A stretch of 64,000 bases of DNA from contig NZ_JAAXPS010000005.1 of the NCBI RefSeq assembly GCF_012396555.1, positions 1 through 64,000 of the forward strand, written 5' to 3'. Below are positions 60,903-64,000 of the stretch, piece by piece. The stretch comes from Facklamia miroungae (GTDB lineage: Bacteria > Bacillota > Bacilli > Lactobacillales > Aerococcaceae). Numbering within the stretch: position 1 is the stretch's first letter; each line of letters begins with the position of its first letter. The notes under the pieces are model-generated. The model did no database searches and was not told the DNA's origin. It saw only the letters and a list, made by a program, of their open reading frames with translations. The translations under genes were made by a program, and so were the position numbers.

Positions 60903-61301
60903 ATGAAAAAAGTAGCCTTTGTATGTGTACATAATTCTTGTCGGAGTCAAATTGCAGAATCTTTAGCCAAGCGTTACGGTCAAGGAGTAATTGAAGTCTA
61001 TTCGGCAGGAACACAAGAGAGGGATCAGATTAATCAAGATGCAGTTCGTTTGATGAAAGAGATGTATCAAGTGGATATGGAAGCGGACCAATATCCTAAG
61101 TTAATTTCCGAGCTGCCTGAAATTGATTATTTGATTACCATGGGATGCAATGTTAATTGTCCATTTCTTCCTTTCAATGATCGTAAAGAAGATTGGGGTT
61201 TGGAAGATCCAAGTGGGAAGTCTGATCAAGAATTTAAGGAAGTAATTCACTCGATCGATCAAAAAGTCCAAGAACTTATTGCCGAAATCAGCCAATTATA
61301 G
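60903..61301 (+). CDS. arsC: arsenate reductase, low-molecular-weight phosphatase type
   Basis: Reduces arsenate to arsenite for export. The 132-residue protein has the P-loop CVHNSCR with nucleophile Cys 8, and a second pair, Cys 82 and Cys 86 in MGCNVNCPFLP, followed by DWGLEDPSG. The thioredoxin-coupled ArsC of S. aureus has the pair at 82 and 89; here the loop is shorter, a variant also known in the family. It lies 39 bases after arsR and 9 bases before acr3. Confidence 0.92.
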   Translation: MKKVAFVCVHNSCRSQIAESLAKRYGQGVIEVYSAGTQERDQINQDAVRLMKEMYQVDMEADQYPKLISELPEIDYLITMGCNVNCPFLPFNDRKEDWGLEDPSGKSDQEFKEVIHSIDQKVQELIAEISQL

Positions 61302-61310
61302 GAGGTATTT

Positions 61311-62354
61311 ATGAATCAAGTAGAAATGAAATCGTTTGAAAAAAACTTAACCCTATGGGTTTTAGTATGCATGGTAATTGGTGTCTTAATTGGAAAATTT
61401 ATTCCGCAAATCCCAACCTTTTTAGGACAGTTTGAGTTTTATAATGTCTCAATTCCAACTACCATCCTTTTATGGATTATGATATACCCCATGATGTTGA
61501 AGATTGATTTTAACAGTGTCAAGAATATAGGGAAAAACCCGAAGGGATTGTATATTACTTGGCTGGTCAACTGGGTCATAAAACCACTTACCATGTATTT
61601 GATTGCCTATTTATTCTTTAATATTATTTATAGCAGCTTCCTTTCGCCACAATTAGCTTCAGAATATGTAGCGGGAGCGGTGTTATTAGGAGCAGCGCCA
61701 TGTACGGCCATGGTCTTTGTATGGTCCAAACTAACGCGTGGAAATAGTGCCTATACGCTTGTGCAAGTGGCGACAAATGATTTAATTTTGTTAGTAGCGT
61801 ATGTACCGATTGTTAGCTTCTTATTAAAAATGGGTAATATTACAATACCTTGGGAAACCTTGCTATTATCGATTGTACTTTTCATAGTAATTCCACTTTT
61901 AATGAGTATGATTACGCGTCGTTATATTATTTCTAATAAAGGCATTGATTACTTGGACCGCAAATTTATCCCAGCTTTTGATAAATACACGACCCTTGGA
62001 TTGTTACTCACTTTAATCATTATTTTCTCTTTCCAAGGCAATCATATTATTAATCAGCCACTTAATATCCTATTAATTGCTGTTCCCCTAATTATTCAGA
62101 CCCTATTCATTTTTGGTATTACCTTTGCTATTGCTTATAAAGTTAATCTTCCCTATTCGATTGCGGCGCCATGTGGGATGATTGGCGCTTCAAACTTTTT
62201 CGAATTGGCGGTAGCGGTAGCTATTTCATTGTTCGGACTTTCATCAGGGGCCACCTTAACAACGGTAGTTGGTGTCTTAGTAGAAGTGCCTGTCATGTTA
62301 TTGTTGGTTCGTTTTGCAAATAGCCAGCAACATCACTTTAGAAAAGAAGGGTAA
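61311..62354 (+). CDS. acr3: ACR3-family arsenite efflux permease
   Basis: Membrane transporter of 347 residues with about ten helices that expels arsenite using the proton gradient. The family Cys lies in LLGAAPCTAMVFVWS, and other conserved parts are IYPMMLKIDF and APCGMIGASNFFELAVAVAISLFG. AGGAGG precedes the ATG. ACR3 is distinct from ArsB. No ArsA or ArsD is encoded, so export is secondary. A hairpin overlaps its stop codon. Confidence 0.93.
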   Translation: MNQVEMKSFEKNLTLWVLVCMVIGVLIGKFIPQIPTFLGQFEFYNVSIPTTILLWIMIYPMMLKIDFNSVKNIGKNPKGLYITWLVNWVIKPLTMYLIAYLFFNIIYSSFLSPQLASEYVAGAVLLGAAPCTAMVFVWSKLTRGNSAYTLVQVATNDLILLVAYVPIVSFLLKMGNITIPWETLLLSIVLFIVIPLLMSMITRRYIISNKGIDYLDRKFIPAFDKYTTLGLLLTLIIIFSFQGNHIINQPLNILLIAVPLIIQTLFIFGITFAIAYKVNLPYSIAAPCGMIGASNFFELAVAVAISLFGLSSGATLTTVVGVLVEVPVMLLLVRFANSQQHHFRKEG

Positions 62355-62372
62355 AACGCTTCTTTTTTTATT
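62342..62372 (+). terminator. terminator overlapping the acr3 stop
   Basis: AAAAGAAG (62342-62349) pairs with CTTCTTTT (62359-62366) and continues into a T-run. Confidence 0.65.
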
Positions 62373-62407
62373 TTATTAAGTTACCAATTTAATTAAAAAA
62401 ATGACTA

Positions 62408-62416
62408 TGCTATAAT
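62408..62416 (+). promoter_or_regulatory. extended -10 promoter of mgtE leader
   Basis: TGCTATAAT is a perfect extended -10, placing the start near 62423 and leaving a leader of about 220 bases before mgtE. Confidence 0.6.
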
Positions 62417-62440
62417 TATTGTGAATTTATTTTAAAAAGG

Positions 62441-62531
62441 GGTGAGTAAGATGGATGTTGGTGATGATTCGCAGAGTTCAAGTATAAATCATTCAAAAAA
62501 TGACATTCACTATAAGCATCGCTTACTCGCC
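62441..62531 (+). promoter_or_regulatory. structured mgtE leader, possible regulatory RNA
   Basis: GGTGAGTAAG-ATG (62441-62453) can pair with CATCGCTTACTCGCC (62517-62531) over 13 base pairs with a two-base bulge, enclosing about 60 bases with small inner hairpins. Further on, GATGAA/TTCATC lies just before the mgtE ribosome-binding site. It does not show the conserved words of the M-box magnesium riboswitch. Confidence 0.5.
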
Positions 62532-62555
62532 ATGTTTTTAGTGGGTGTTCTTTAG
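62451..62555 (+). CDS. 34-residue leader ORF upstream of mgtE
   Basis: An ORF behind AAGGGGTGA encodes MDVGDDSQSSSINHSKNDIH and a short hydrophobic end, AMFLVGVL. Its start codon is inside the 5' arm of the leader stem, so folding would affect its translation. It may be a regulatory leader peptide, a small membrane peptide, or chance. Confidence 0.4.
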   Translation: MDVGDDSQSSSINHSKNDIHYKHRLLAMFLVGVL

Positions 62556-62645
62556 TTGTGTTGTCTTATAAACAGGTTGTGATTGAAAAATCATAATCAG
62601 ATAAATAGGATGAATCAGAATTTTTTCATCTTAGGAGGAATGCAA

Positions 62646-63968
62646 ATGAAGAAATACCAAATAGAACAAATTAATCATTTACAAGAAAAAATAAATCGTA
62701 TGGATCCGATTGACATTGCGGAACATTTTGATAATTTAACGGCTTATGAAATCGCTTTAAGAATTAAGTTGCTGAATAAAGATCTTTTGGCGGACACTTT
62801 TGCCGAGTTAAGTAAAGATAAGAAAATGGAGATTATTGAGATTCTTTCGGATGAAGATACACATGAATTAATCAAAGAACTTGATGAGAATGAATTAGTA
62901 GATACTTTGCAAGAACTACCAGCTAATATGGTCAAGAAAATTATGCAGCACTTTGTAACTGAAGATCGTCGCCCTGTTATTAATCAACTATTGGGTTATC
63001 CAGAAGAAAGTGTTGGGTCAGTGATGACCGTCAATTTTTTAGCTGCCAAAGACCATCTGTCAATTCAAGCGATCTATGACCTGGTTTTTCAGTCAGATTT
63101 AGATGCCAATAAGTTGGAACAAATTTGGATCACAGATGGATCCTTACGGCTATTGGGTTTTATTTATTTGGCCGATTTGATTCGCTATCCCCAAGCCCAA
63201 GTTTCAGATTTAATTAAAAGTTTGACACGAACAGTATTAGCGACCGATGATCAAGAAGTAGTTGCTAAATTGGCGCGCAAGTATGATTTATCAGAAATTC
63301 CAGTTGTAGATTCAGAAAATCGCTTAGTGGGAACGGTCCCTGTTGAATGGGCGATTGACATTTTAGCAGATGAGTACCATGAAGACTTTGGCAATATTCA
63401 CGGGATTAACGATGCCGAAGAAATAAATTATTTAAAACAATCAGACTTCACGATTGCTAAAAGTCGAATTACCTGGTTAATTATTTGTCTGATTACTGCT
63501 TCGGTGACCGGCTTTATTATTCAAAGATACGAAGTGACATTAGCCACAAATGTTGCCTTAGCCATGTATATTCCAATGTTAATGGATAGTGGTGGGAATG
63601 CAGGAAGTCAGTCTTCAACAACCATCATTCGTGCGCTGTATTTAGGTGAACTACAAGGGGTTTCTTTCATGAAGGTCGTCTTGAAAGAATTAAGAATTGG
63701 ATTTATTGTGGGATTGGCACTGGTAGCTGTCAATATGGTGAGAATTTTGATCCTAGATTCGGTTGATTTTCAAGTGAATTTGGTAGTATCGATTACCCTA
63801 TTAATGACCGTTATGTTGTCTAAGGTGATCGGCGGTATACTTCCACTCATTGCAGACAAATTAAAGATTGACCCAACGGTAATGGCGGGTCCTTTAATAA
63901 CTACGATTGTCGATACTGCTTCTTTAATGGTTTACTTTGAAGTTGCGAGCCGTTTATTAAATATTTGA
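62646..63968 (+). CDS. mgtE: MgtE magnesium channel/transporter
   Basis: Magnesium channel of 440 residues from the ATG at 62646, seven bases after AGGAGG; an ATG six bases earlier is too close and longer in-frame forms lack a site. The N domain is helical and acidic (EIIEILSDEDTHELIKEL), followed by two CBS domains (YPEESVGSVMTVNFLAAK; LVGTVPVEWAIDILADE) that sense Mg2+, a plug helix and five membrane helices with the pore segment MLMDSGGNAGSQSSTT. Family knowledge: high cytosolic Mg2+ closes the pore. The long leader suggests RNA-level control as well. Confidence 0.93.
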   Translation: MKKYQIEQINHLQEKINRMDPIDIAEHFDNLTAYEIALRIKLLNKDLLADTFAELSKDKKMEIIEILSDEDTHELIKELDENELVDTLQELPANMVKKIMQHFVTEDRRPVINQLLGYPEESVGSVMTVNFLAAKDHLSIQAIYDLVFQSDLDANKLEQIWITDGSLRLLGFIYLADLIRYPQAQVSDLIKSLTRTVLATDDQEVVAKLARKYDLSEIPVVDSENRLVGTVPVEWAIDILADEYHEDFGNIHGINDAEEINYLKQSDFTIAKSRITWLIICLITASVTGFIIQRYEVTLATNVALAMYIPMLMDSGGNAGSQSSTTIIRALYLGELQGVSFMKVVLKELRIGFIVGLALVAVNMVRILILDSVDFQVNLVVSITLLMTVMLSKVIGGILPLIADKLKIDPTVMAGPLITTIVDTASLMVYFEVASRLLNI

Positions 63969-64000
63969 AACGAAAAAGCCATGCGGTTGAATTGCTTTCA

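Noticed and set aside
62423-62645. M-box magnesium riboswitch upstream of mgtE
   Set aside because: The conserved words of that class (such as GGTGAGGCTCC and GCTGCTGCCC) are absent, although the leader is long and structured.

Overview
The window looks like chromosomal DNA of a low-GC Gram-positive coccus of the Lactobacillales, probably Aerococcaceae-like (genus not determinable by eye). The grounds are AT-rich DNA with strong AGGAGG ribosome-binding sites, LysM-type wall hydrolases, an LPXTG-type surface protein, a CpoA-like glycolipid glycosyltransferase, an Etrx/MsrAB operon with the streptococcal gene order, and a short ProB without a PUA domain. I saw no rRNA, tRNA or CRISPR array.

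Layout. 1-3.9 kb: two adjacent secreted wall hydrolases built from near-identical LysM repeats (a CHAP protein cut by the window edge and an Amidase_3 protein). 3.9-9.1 kb: aspartase, a divergent LysR regulator, fumarase and malic enzyme, together a route aspartate -> fumarate -> malate -> pyruvate. 9.1-15.7 kb: MATE exporter, NADP-type glutamate dehydrogenase, an unusual membrane protein with a possible permuted papain-like domain, and proBA. 15.8-18.7 kb: a Ca/Mn P-type ATPase behind a yybP-ykoY (manganese) riboswitch whose P1 helix competes with a terminator. 18.9-28 kb: an LPTAG surface protein with duplicated domains and a TTTTEEP minisatellite, a HerA-like ATPase, a Cof phosphatase, cpoA, two unknowns and rlmCD.

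27.95-35.5 kb is a decayed mobile element inserted in the 3' end of rlmCD. An 11-bp direct repeat (CATGTGGAGAC) lies at 27952-27962 and 35491-35501. The original rlmCD tail and its terminator are still readable beyond the right copy, and the element supplies a replacement tail on the left. Inside are a CD1845-like pseudogene, a frameshifted RepA, a truncated MobC with an oriT-like region, an XRE regulator, a two-component system with a soluble kinase, an ABC exporter of the MacB/FtsX type, and a truncated sigma-like gene behind a leader-peptide/hairpin switch. No integrase or relaxase remains.

35.7-46 kb: CorC-type transporter, the ccdA-etrx-msrAB methionine sulfoxide repair operon with its two-component system, a tocopherol-cyclase-family protein, a DNA-deoxyinosine glycosylase and malQ. 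46.2-55.6 kb: a YopX-like orphan, then a catabolic operon E1alpha-E1beta-E2-E3-EIIC-like permease-ptb-buk. It would turn a 2-oxo acid into acyl-CoA, acyl-phosphate and finally acid plus ATP; a cre-like site and a 27-bp dyad lie on its promoter and a LysR gene overlaps its end. 55.9-60.5 kb: a CUT1 sugar ABC transporter (no ATPase) divergent from an intracellular GH13 enzyme, sharing a perfect cre-type operator. 60.5-62.4 kb: arsR-arsC-acr3. 62.4-64 kb: mgtE with a long structured leader holding a 34-codon ORF.
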